Origin: Coix lacryma-jobi var. lacryma-jobi
Taxonomy: Eukaryota; Streptophyta; Magnoliopsida; Poales; Poaceae
Assembly: GCA_009763385.1 (NCBI GenBank)
Contig: CM019823.1
Location: 39,552,444 to 39,616,443 of the forward strand
Length of the DNA stretch: 64,000 nt
Direction: 5' to 3'
The position numbers and the translations under genes were made by a program. The notes beneath the pieces were generated by a model. That model was not told the DNA's origin. It was given only the letters and a program-made list of their open reading frames with translations, and searched no databases. The first letter of the stretch is position 1, and every line of letters starts with the position of its first letter. Of this stretch, positions 54,767 through 64,000 are shown in pieces.

Positions 54767-55222
54767 TATTAATATTATCTAATAGATGGTGTCATGTAAT
54801 CTTTAAGACGATCTAACAAACAACATGATGGGTCGAAGATAGCGCTGGAGGCTTTGTGCAAATGACCGTCGCAGGCCGTGTCGTCGTTTATGACTCCGCT
54901 AGGGGTGGTGGTTGTATTGTATGTGCAATTGCGGGAACATGTGCAGCACGCGGAGGATGCGCACCGTTTTTAAGACGCTGCAACCCTCTCTCTTTGGACT
55001 TTGGTAGGTGGTGATGTGGTGCCATAGTAGGCACAAAAACGTCCGTGCCAACCGTCTACAATATGTTTTTTTTTTCGTACATTACGTGACAAGTGCCCAA
55101 TATGTCGTACAACAATTGGTTTATTGGTTCCATGTACGCGGACATGTTTTACTTCCGCCCAATTTCTAACGCCTCAAGTTGGTGGTATATGCAGTATATT
55201 ACTGCTGACATGCTGTCCTCCT
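54767..55222. other. Intergenic DNA
   Basis: No gene or clear element end seen. Confidence 0.4.
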
Positions 55223-55231
55223 ATTGAAAAA

Positions 55232-55722
55232 GAGCTTTTTACCTATATGGCCTTAGAAATAGTGACTCTTCCTTGTATGACCCTTTTTTATTTAAATTTA
55301 CCTCTATGGCCCTGAAATGAACTTTTATTCCTTCTATGGCCTTCCGTCCATTTTTATTACTTAACGGTGTTAAGTCAAGGGTAAAAAGACCATTTTACCC
55401 CTAGTATAAATTTTTTTTGTAGATTTATTTTTGTTATATATTTAGATTAATATTAAATAAATAAATTCACAAATGACAATATTTCACATAAAAGAAATAT
55501 TGTTACGGACTCTAAATATACAACAAACAAACAAAATTGTATTTTTTTATGACAGGGGCAAAACGGTCTTTTTACCCTTGAATTAACACCGTCAAATGAT
55601 AAAAACGGGCGGAAGGCCATAGAAGGAATAATAGTTTATTTCAGGGTCATACAGGTAAGTTCAAAAAAAAAGGCCACACAAGGAATAGTCATTTTTTCCA
55701 AGGCCATATAGGTAAAAAGCTC
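55232..55722. mobile_element. Mutator-type MITE with long inverted ends
   Basis: A 491-bp element whose ends (gagctttttacctatatggc on the left) are inverted over roughly 190 bp with scattered mismatches. It is flanked by a 9-bp duplication attgaaaaa (55223-55231 and 55723-55731). The 9-bp duplication and long inverted repeats are diagnostic of the Mutator superfamily. No transposase. Confidence 0.85.
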
Positions 55723-55791
55723 ATTGAAAAACTCTAAAATATTCTCCTCCAAGCATTTTCTACACTGACAATCAAGATGGCCAACCTGTTA

Positions 55792-56084
55792 GGCTACCCG
55801 TAACAGTAAGAGTCAGCTATTAGCTCTAAGTCAACCTCTCCAATAGTATTAGCTTGGCACCCGCAACAGTAAGAGTCAGCTGCTAGCTTTAAGCCAACTT
55901 CTCCAATAGTATTAGCTTTTAGCAATAGCTCATATTACAATAAGCCCCACGTATCATACACACATCATCTTGAAATGTGTGTATAAGTCTAGGTCTTGAT
56001 CAAGAGTTAGCTCTTCTCTTTCTTCTATTAAAATATGAAAAGAATGCTAAGAGCTAGCTTATGAGCCACCCATTGCGGGTGTCC
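55792..56084. mobile_element. Tourist-type MITE with internal duplication
   Basis: Flanked by TTA (55789-55791 and 56085-56087), with inverted ends ggctacccgtaac and, from the right, ggacacccgcaat. The left 57 bp (55800-55856) are repeated at 55864-55920 (acagtaagagtcagct, ctccaatagtattagc). Confidence 0.65.
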
Positions 56085-56173
56085 TTAGACAACCGTACCC
56101 GCAAAGGAGGAGGCCATGCCGCGACGGGTCGCCCAGAAGGGAAACCTGCCCTGCGAGGTGCGAGCTACGTGAC

Positions 56174-56764
56174 TAAAGATGGCAATGGGGACCCGCGACT
56201 CGAGACCCGATGGGTATTTACTCTATTAGGCTCTCGAATTGGGGAAAAACTTCACCCATAAGTCTCTAATGGGGGAAAACTTTCACCCAACGGGTACGTC
56301 GGTATAGGTACGTTCCTATAGTCCCCATACCCGTTAGCCCATGGGTAAAAAAAACCCGAAGATTCAAATGCATGTCCAGATCCAACAATACTACTCTATT
56401 ATCTATTGATGTAAGACTTATGAATTTATGTAATGTCTTATTGTGTACTGCTAGTAATGTACTTCTTGATATATGGATTATGGATTTGTGGTATTGTGCA
56501 ACTAATGTTTAGTTGCTACTACAATTTCATCTAAAATTTATGTGCTTCTCTTACGATCATGTACTTATTATTGTTATATATATTATATGGAGACTGTAGA
56601 AGTTAAATTGTTTACATTGTTGATCGGTATATGGGTGACCCGATGGGTGACCCGATATTTCTTACCCGACATGGGTATGAGAATTTTGATAGTATTATTT
56701 TTCATTGATGGGGATAAGTCTGGCAAACCAATATCGGATGAGAATTTAGTCATTGCCATCTTTA
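56174..56764. mobile_element. hAT-like foldback element, probable
   Basis: The left end taaagatggcaatgggg and the right end cattgccatcttta are inverted copies over about 14 bp, and the interior repeats gacccgatgggt and its complement. The terminal pattern resembles grass hAT-type MITEs, but I could not find a clean 8-bp duplication, so the exact limits are uncertain. Confidence 0.5.
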
Positions 56765-57059
56765 TACCCGGCCTGCGCGACATGCTTTTGTCTCGGGTGC
56801 TACGTACTGGACTGAGGAGGCGGCAGACGACCAAGAGCCCAACAAACAGCATGTGATTTGCATCTGCAAGAGGGCCTAATGTCATGCTAAGGACGTTTTC
56901 TCTCAGTACTAGACCTTAATATTTTGAGCTCGGTTCGAGGCCGAAGAGTTTTGGCCCGTTCACAAATCTTACTGGATAGGACCTGAACATAGATCTTGTT
57001 GTTTAGAAAAAAAAATTGTCGGTCCGAAACCGACCCGAAATATTTATTTTAGTTGTTTT
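56765..57059. other. Intergenic DNA before the solo LTR
   Basis: No gene seen. Text near 57020 (cggtccgaaaccgacccg) has a loose counterpart on the other side of the solo LTR, consistent with one older repeat split by it. Confidence 0.35.
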
Positions 57060-57064
57060 ACACT

Positions 57065-59261
57065 TGAAAGGACCGAACGGGTCTAAGATGTCGCCTAGAG
57101 GGGGGTGAATAGGCGTTTCTGAAAAATTAACACCTTGAATGCGGAAACGATTAGTATATGAGCTTCCAATTTCTTGGAAGCTCTCAATCGGAGTAAATCA
57201 ACCCCACAAGAGACAAACACACAATATATGAAAGATATACAATGAATATAGAGTCAAGTCCCTGCACCACAAATGAATTAGAGTAAGATATAAAAGTTTC
57301 TGCACAGAAAGCTAATACCGGACACGTCCGGTAATCCCTAAGTCGCTGAGCCTCTAGGCAATACCGGACGCGTTCGGTAGCAATATCGGACACGTCCGGT
57401 ATTTGCGATTTCGGCACAGAGCTCCAAATCGACTCCAGATTCTTCACAACTTTCACACACCCTGCAGAGATACAATATATATATGCACAACACACAGAAC
57501 CTGCAGGGAAAGCTCGAGCCACACAAATATCGAATGTAATAACAAGAGGAGACACGATATTTGTTTTACCGAAGTTCGGCACCCCCTCGGGTCCTACTCT
57601 CCGTTGAGCCGGCTGCGAGCTACCACAAAGGTGGGCTCTAGAGGACACCACAGGTCACTCTAGCCGCGGTCTATTTCACCCGCAATGCTCCTTCCACTAG
57701 ATGATCTCTTTTGAGGAGAGATCGAACCTTCACAAACTTTCCGAGGCACTCCACAAAGCTCTTGGGTGCTCAATGGCGACGCCTAACCGTCTAGGACCGT
57801 AGAATCCAAGAGTAACGAATGCGCACAACAAGATCGACGATTTGCACAAGTGCTCAAGAGGTGGCTTGCTCTCTAATTTGAATCTCTCTCAACCCACAAA
57901 TGGATTTGGCAATTAAAGGTCAATCACTCACTAAGAGAGGGTTGGAAAGTGCTTTGGAAGCTCTAGAATGGGTGTGGGAACCAGCAGAATCAGCAACCTT
58001 CAAATAAGAAGGCTTGGGGGTATTTATAGCCCCACCCACGAAACTAGCCGTTTTCTAGCCGTTGGTCTGAAAACATGAAGGTCGGAACTTCTGGTCTAGA
58101 TCTCGGAACTTCCGACGTTCACTAGAAACACTGTTCATAGAGGTATAACGGCTACTTTTCAGTCAGTGTCGGAACTCGGGTCCGAACTTCCGGCACGTCG
58201 GAACTTCCGAGAGATAACCGGAACTTCCGACTTGCTTGCGGCAGGGAGGTTGAGCAGGTCGAGATCCCACTATCGGAACTCGCGTCGGAACTTCCGACGC
58301 TGACAGTGTCGGAACTCGGGTCGAAACTTCCAATGCTGGGAGTGTCGGAACTCGGGTCGAAACTTCCGACACTGGCAGGACAGCAAAGCTTTCTACTTGA
58401 GGAAAATCCCAGTGTCGGAACTTCCGACTTTAAGGTCGGAACTTCCGACGCTGGAAGTTGACAGCAACCTCTCCAAGTGTTCATGAAGTGATTTTGTGTC
58501 TCTCTTTTGATTTTATTTTATACTTGAGCACTTATGAAGAATCATCTACTCTATGTTGCATCCCTCTTAATAGTACGACTTTCCTAATCACTCAGGATGA
58601 ATTGAAAAACAAGTTTTAAACCTCTTGAGTTGATTTCCATTGAACTGAAGCCGCTTCTCTTCACTTTCTTTACCTAGAGGAATGCTTGTCATGCTAAAGA
58701 GTAGATATCCCTCGAGCATAGCCATCTTGAGCGTGTGGCTTGACTCCATACAAGTGATATGAGGAAATCCCAAATGTGTCAAGTCACTTCAATCAATATT
58801 GTTGCTAGGAATGTTGATTCTCCACTCAATGTAATCTTCAAGCTTGATTGATCCTTCGACTAAATGCAAGTACTTTCTTCTTCACCCTAACTAGGTTCTT
58901 CGGTCGCCAAGCCGTCGCTTGTCCTTCACCCTTGCTTAGTACCTCGAAGACTCTTTCCTTGCTATCTTCATCATCTTCAAGCCATTCAATCACACTTTGC
59001 TTTGAATCCTTTGTTAGCACACATATGAACCATGATTATCCCACAATTGAGTAGCCTTTTCATCAATAACATTCTCATTGTTGTCTTGTGCTTATGACAT
59101 GAAAATCATACAGCAATCCATCATTTTGGCTTTGTATTTCATTTCAAATACATTGTGAGATAAGCTTATTCCTGTGTCACACTTAGCAAACATATTAGAC
59201 CTTTAATCAACATTGTCATCAAGTCATCCAAAATCATATTTAAGTGCAACATGCACTTTCA
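57065..59261 (-). mobile_element. Sirevirus-type solo LTR
   Basis: 2197 bp with ends tgaaaggacc and gcactttca, flanked by acact (57060-57064 and 59262-59266) and with no internal region. The order of features (agaggggggtgaatagg near the start, a CpG palindrome array, then TATA gtatttatag at 58020-58029 on the complementary strand) matches the minus-strand LTRs at 40459 and 48470 but with a different repeat consensus. A solo LTR arises by recombination between the two LTRs of a full element. Confidence 0.88.
58085..58460 (-). repeat. Palindromic tcggaacttccga array in solo LTR
   Basis: Many copies of gtcggaacttccgac and gtcggaactcgggtcg in both orientations. A smaller set of accggacgcgt/tccggt motifs lies at 57320-57402. 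This is the solo LTR's version of the CpG palindrome array seen in the other Sirevirus LTRs. Confidence 0.85.
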
Positions 59262-59266
59262 ACACT

Positions 59267-61865
59267 ATAAATTGAATGGGCAACCTGCTCGTGCCCACCT
59301 CGAAAATAGCAGGGCTGACTCACCCAGTCGACGGTAATAGATAGGATTTTTTCGGGCCGACATAACCGGGCTTTTTTTCGGTCCGGCCCAAACCAGGACC
59401 AACTCGCAAAATGCTTAGATCTACCCAGCACCACTGTTTCTCCTTGCACGCTTTTTAAATTGTTACAACTTTTAAATGATGTATCACCATTATATTTTAC
59501 GCAATGAGACAAATAAAACCAGATCTTACTTGCCTATGTTTCATAAAAAATATTTTACTAGCAATTTATATGTAAATATTAAAAGTTCTATCAAAGGAGT
59601 TACTACCAAGTAATAATGAAGTTGCTACTGCAAAAATATACAAAATTGTTACATAGTAGTATACTAGCTTGAGGACAAAATATATATATAAAATATTACC
59701 ATGCAATGCTATAGTTGTACAACTTAAAGGGAAAATTATTAAAACAAATTTAAAATAAGTTACCAACAGGGAGTCAAATTATTATATAAACAATCTACGA
59801 CTTGTAATTCTAATACTTGTTGTAACCTCTAATTCTAATACTTGATGCAACCTCTAATCTCAACTCAATCGGTTTTTCTATGTTTTTGTGTTTTTTTGCA
59901 GCTTATATGTACAATACCGAAACACATATCACATCAGACCAAAGATAAATAAAAGAAATCGAATACTAAATTAGGTAGTGTGTATTGCTACATACTCATA
60001 CAATACAGCGCATGACTTCTAATGACATAGAAGAGAAAGAGGAAGGTGAAAGAAAGAGGTGGTTGTTTCATAAAGCAATTGTCGTATGTGCAAAAACTTA
60101 TAGGACTGTGAGACAACTATTTTACTATTGTATGATCTAATGTTGCCATACAACTCAAACTTCCATTTTGTTGATCGTGCAAATTAATTATAATTGATAT
60201 AGCTTAAGATAACTTAAAAGACCACCCATCGTATGAGTTAGTTGTTCAATTACGTGACATTATGTATGTCCATCTATGATACTATACCAGTATATATTGC
60301 TTTAATACGAGAAGGCAAAAAACTGCAAAATTCGAACATCACTAGACACCAGGTGATATAGTGGTCTGATCACTACGTGAAAAAATGATTTTGGCTTTAC
60401 ATCTCTATAACGAGGGGTGAACATTTGACCGCATGTTGCTACCTGAGGTTGGCCATGAAAGAGCATTATCTAAAATTTTGGGTACTCGACAATTCGAAAT
60501 GAAGTTTTACCCAATATCCCAAAAATTGAATAAACCAAAATTTTTGACAAAATACTCTTAGCAATTTCAAGTAAGAAACAACAATACTTTAAATCACTTC
60601 ATGTCTTCATATCTATTACCAACAAATCGTATCAAGCTAGCATATATCTACATTGATTCATACCAAATAATAGATTTATATTGCATTGAACCACTTCATA
60701 TCTTCATATTAGGAATAGAAGAGCAAACATTTGGGATAATTTGGGTAGTTCGGATATCGAGGAACATTACCTAAACCAAATTAGAGGTTTCAAAGTCACT
60801 ATGTGAAATTATGATCGGGTATTTCAAATTCAGGTAATTTAGGTTTTAGGATTGGGTATCTAGTACTTTGCTAGACCTATCTACAAACCGTTAGACCTTA
60901 TTTGGTCACACTATAATCCATCCCAATCCATATTCATATGTATATTATAAATTAGGTTAATTCATATGTATACTAGAAAATAGGTTAATTTTAACTGCCT
61001 ATTTTTGCATTTTGTCGAAAAAAATGAAAATGTGACATAAGCCTGATTGGATGCGTCTAAGGGTTTAGATTAAAATAGGGTCCAGAACCATTCTAGACCG
61101 AGAATGAGTGAACTGAAGGGATTCACTTGATCCGGTTGTTTTCATTCGCCACCTAAGCATAAGAAATGAGCTAAATTCAAACTGAACCACATCAATCCTT
61201 CTGGAACCAAACCACAACTGAATGACTATTTTGCTATGGACTGGATTTAAAACTGGGTGAGATCAATCCGACTAGAAGGGCTCCGTTTTGACATAACGGA
61301 ACAAGGCCTATGTGTAAGTCAGGATCAGAAAAGGAAAAGGTTTGCATTTCGTTCCGTGTGTGTTTACGGGATCCCGTATTTGGCCCAAAAACGCCCATAT
61401 TTGACCTGTATTTGTGAAAGGAATCCGAGATAAGCCTAACAACTAACATTCTTAGTTGTTGGGCCTGGCCCAACAACCACAAAGCCCACCCAGCCAGCAT
61501 CCATTTGAGAACAACTACTTCGTATCTCCTCCCCATCCGCTGCCTTTTCAGCCTTTCCCCAATGGCCCAATCTCATTTCACCAGAGTACCAGAGTCCTGG
61601 TCAACAGCCGTCACGTCTGTTCCCATCCCATTTGGGAAAAGGTCGAAAAGGCACGACGCTGCTGGTGCCGAATGCCCGAATCACACAGTAGTTTGTGCAT
61701 AAAAGCCACACACGCAAAGCATCCATCAACCCCGACCTCGACACACAAAACCCAGAACCCCAACCAACCACCCAACCAGCTCCTCTCTGCCCATCATCAT
61801 CCCTTCCAACACCACGCCACGCCGCATCACGGCCGCCGGCTCCGTTCTCCCGTCCACTGCCGACC
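59267..61865. other. AT-rich intergenic DNA and promoter side of the PRISE paralogue
   Basis: About 2.6 kb with no gene-like frame. The last 400 bp become GC-rich and C-rich (aaccccaaccaaccaccc) as in a 5' untranslated region. No clear transposon with target duplication was found. Confidence 0.4.
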
Positions 61866-63142
61866 ATGATGCGGTGGTGCTGGATCGGAGATCACGGCTC
61901 GATCGAGAGGCGCGGTGGTGACATGGAGCGCGCGGATGGCGTGGCCGAGGCCGCAGCGACCGCGCCGTTCCGGAACGTGGCCCTCGTCGTCGACTCCACA
62001 GGCCTCGTCGGCGCCGCCCTCCTCGACATCCTCCCCAGCCCGTCCACCCCCTGCGGGCCATGGAAGGTCTACGCGCTCTCCTGCTCCCCGCCCCCGCCGT
62101 GGTCCGCGGGCGCGGGCGCCGCCTCCTCCTCCTCCTCCGACGCCAGCCACGTCGTCCACCTCCACCACCTCGACCTCGCCGACCCCGCCGCGGTGGCCCA
62201 GGCCCTCGAGCCCCTCACCGACATCACCCACGTCTTCTACGCGGCCTGGTCCCCGTGCCGCGGCGCGTCCGAGGACGAGGCTCGCGAGGCCAACTGCGAG
62301 ATGCTGCAGAACGTGCTCGCCGCCGTCGTCCCCAACTGCCTGGCGCTCGTCCACATCTGCCTCCAGACCGGCCGCAAGCAGTTCGTCGACCCGTTCGAGC
62401 CCCTCACGGGAATCCCATCCGCCATCGTCGAGGTGCGCCCGTACTCCGAGGACCTCCCGCGCCTCCAGTACCCCGACCTCGAGGACGTCCTCCTCAACAA
62501 GCTGGCGCCGGCCATACTCGGCGACGGCGGCGCCTCCGTCCGCTGGTCCGTGCACCGCCCCGCTAGTACCGTCGTCCTCCGATTCTCCCCGCGCAGCGCC
62601 AGGAACGTCGTCGCCAGCCTCTGCGTCTACGCTGCCATCTGCCGCAAGGAGGGCGGCGCGCTGCGCTGGCCTGGCTCCCTCGTCGCCTGGGAAGGATTCA
62701 GCGACGCCTCCGACGCGGACCTCGTTGCCGAGCACATGCTCTGGTCGGTTCTGGAGGCCCGCGGCACGAATGAGGTGTTCAACTGCACCAACGGGGACGT
62801 CTACAAGTGGAAGAACCTGTGGCCGATGCTGGCCACCCATTTCGAGGTGGAGTGGTCCGGGTACGACGGGGAGGACAAGCGCTTCAGGCTCGAGGAGGCC
62901 ATGGCCGGGAAGGAGGCCGTGTGGGCGGAGATCGTCAGGGAGAAGGGGGCAAGGGGCTCGTGGAGACACACCTCGACGACATCACCGCCTGGTGGTTCGT
63001 GGACGCCCTGATCAACGCCGACAAGGAACAACTGGAGAACATGAACAAGAGCAAGGAGCGTGGATTCTTCGGCTTCCGGAACACGGTGAGGTCTTTCAAT
63101 ACATTGATCGGGAAGATGAAGGCTGACAGAATCGTCCCCTGA
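61866..63142 (+). pseudogene. Decayed PRISE paralogue
   Basis: Starts MMRWCWIGDHG and is colinear with the gene at 52201-53400 (shared YAAICRKEG, FSDASDADL, RLEEAMAGKEAVWAEIVRE, GFRNTV). Key residues are lost. The first glycine of the nucleotide-binding motif is Asp43 (VDSTGLVG), the NADPH-selective Arg pair is replaced (LSCSP), LQTGRKHY reads LQTGRKQF, and four residues including the catalytic tyrosines (NFYY) are deleted near residue 202. An 8-bp near-duplication (aagggg repeated at 62943 and 62951) shifts the frame, giving a premature end at 63011 while the family C-terminus (to IVP at 63139) lies in another frame. It cannot make a normal reductase; a truncated product is possible. Confidence 0.85.
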
Positions 63143-63454
63143 TGTCTTTGTTTTTTTAAGATATCAAGGGGTAGCGGGCATCATTCTCTATCTGATTTCC
63201 TGATCGCTAGTCCAGTTTGCGTTGATGACATTTAGTTTCATAGATAGAATGCTCCATTGTGTTTCGGCCTGGTATATGTACAAAACGCTCCAGAGAATTA
63301 ACAATGAAGTATGGAATCGTCAACTGATCAATCATTCTCTATGAATCGGCTGTGTGGCAGACTGGCAGGCAGTCACTCGTCAATATGTTGCGTATTTGTG
63401 CATGCTTGTCTCTTCACAGTGCAGTTCATATGGTTGATACTTGATACATTGTTT
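63143..63454. other. 3' flank of the PRISE paralogue
   Basis: AT-rich downstream region without a gene; may contain the old 3' untranslated sequence. Confidence 0.4.
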
Positions 63455-64000
63455 TTTGTGTGTGTGAACGTGCTTTAGCACGTTTTTTCATTAAGCAGAA
63501 AGAGAAGTTTTTGTTACAGTTAGTGTCAAGTCAGTGTTAAGTTACGGTAATCCAAAGATTACCAAAACTCACACCCACACCACACTTGCACGAGATTGTA
63601 ATTACATAAATAAAACTGAGCGACATAGGTGTTGACGGCGAAGGCTAGCTGGCCTCGTCAAACCCAAGCATATCCAAGCTCATGACCACCGGGTCGAACT
63701 GCCCACCAAAAAAACCTGCAGCGCCTCTTGGGCAGAGTCTGACAGCGGTGCCCGGAAGACAGCCTGAAACTTGCGCACCGTCTCAGAGTCGACATTGGAA
63801 GATGGCGCCACATCTCCTAGTTTCTACAGGAGAACGCGTTGAGCCTGCTTGGTGAAGTCTGCCTCGCGCGGCTGGGAAGCAATGCGCGCACTGCGTCGCA
63901 GCGACGAACCAGGGACCGGCGTTCGAGGCCTGTGCAGCCTCGGCGGCCCACAGATGAGAGGCGTCTGTAAAGGAAGACAGAGCCGCTCCACAAAACTCTC
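63455..64000 (-). mobile_element. LINE-like 3' fragment (minus strand), runs off the window
   Basis: On the minus strand a coding remnant enters from 64000 (SLRRSARIASQPRE, FTKQAQRVLL), has one in-frame TAG, then a frame change in a run of seven A/T at 63708-63714, and ends DMLGFDEAS with TAG at 63647-63645. A 3' untranslated region follows, finishing in a 7-bp hairpin (aacgtgc-ttta-gcacgtt, 63467-63484) and an A/CA-rich tail. Arg-Arg-Ser-X-Arg-Ile-Ala tails of this type occur in proteins encoded by grass LINE-like repeats; this assignment rests on memory of the family and is moderate at best. Confidence 0.45.

Noticed and set aside
58150..58470. Possible CRISPR-like array of tcggaacttccga repeats
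   Set aside because: Repeats are palindromic, irregularly spaced, and lie inside a plant LTR with a target duplication.
61827..62969. A 380-codon minus-strand frame over the PRISE paralogue, and a 403-codon plus-strand frame (61915-63126)
   Set aside because: Both are shadows of the GC-rich coding sequence; the motif-bearing frame starts at 61866.

Overview
This window reads as repeat-rich grass (Poaceae) nuclear DNA, most likely from the sorghum/Miscanthus/sugarcane/maize side of the family. That placement is inferred from the mix of Sirevirus-type copia elements, a Tat-type gypsy element, Tourist/Stowaway/Mutator MITEs and a GC-rich monocot gene. There is no bacterial gene organisation and no tRNA, rRNA or CRISPR. 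Only one ordinary host gene looks intact: a single-exon progesterone 5-beta-reductase/iridoid-synthase-like (PRISE) short-chain reductase on the minus strand at 52201-53400. A decayed, divergently oriented paralogue lies at 61866-63142.

Layout. 1-11033: old intergenic DNA with a Helitron-like end, Tourist and Stowaway MITEs, hairpin arrays, and (about 4.86-8.25 kb, minus) a degenerate copy of the unusual element described below. 11039-34782: a three-level nest. A Ty3/gypsy element (TSD gattc, 778-bp LTRs, Tat-like with two RNase H domains) was hit in its 5' LTR by a Sirevirus-type Ty1/copia element (11503-25885, TSD aaatc). That element was in turn hit inside its reverse transcriptase by a 3594-bp unclassified element (17460-21053, TSD tagac). 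34788-40453: intergenic DNA with a CACTA end, a minus-strand retroposon carrying a MITE, and a plus-strand poly(A) retroposon with a 14-bp TSD. 40459-50837: a minus-strand, pol-deleted Sirevirus (TSD ggatt). 50843-64000: the PRISE gene pair, separated by five DNA-transposon-type insertions and a Sirevirus solo LTR (57065-59261, TSD acact), ending in a minus-strand LINE-like fragment.

The most interesting object is the 3.6-kb element. It has TG...CA ends and a 5-bp TSD but no LTRs. It carries what looks like a spliced minigene for a very acidic small protein (exons 19506-19571 and 20703-20794, joining in phase). The intron contains three back-to-back palindromes. A second, diverged copy on the other strand keeps the same order and nearly the same spacing, and its central palindrome has changed on both arms, which is evidence for a selected structure or a symmetric binding site.

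All retroelement coding regions are broken by stops, frameshifts or deletions. Most of the point lesions I can interpret are C-to-T changes in CG or CHG context, as expected from deamination of methylated cytosine in silenced plant repeats. Everything here was read by eye; no similarity search was run.
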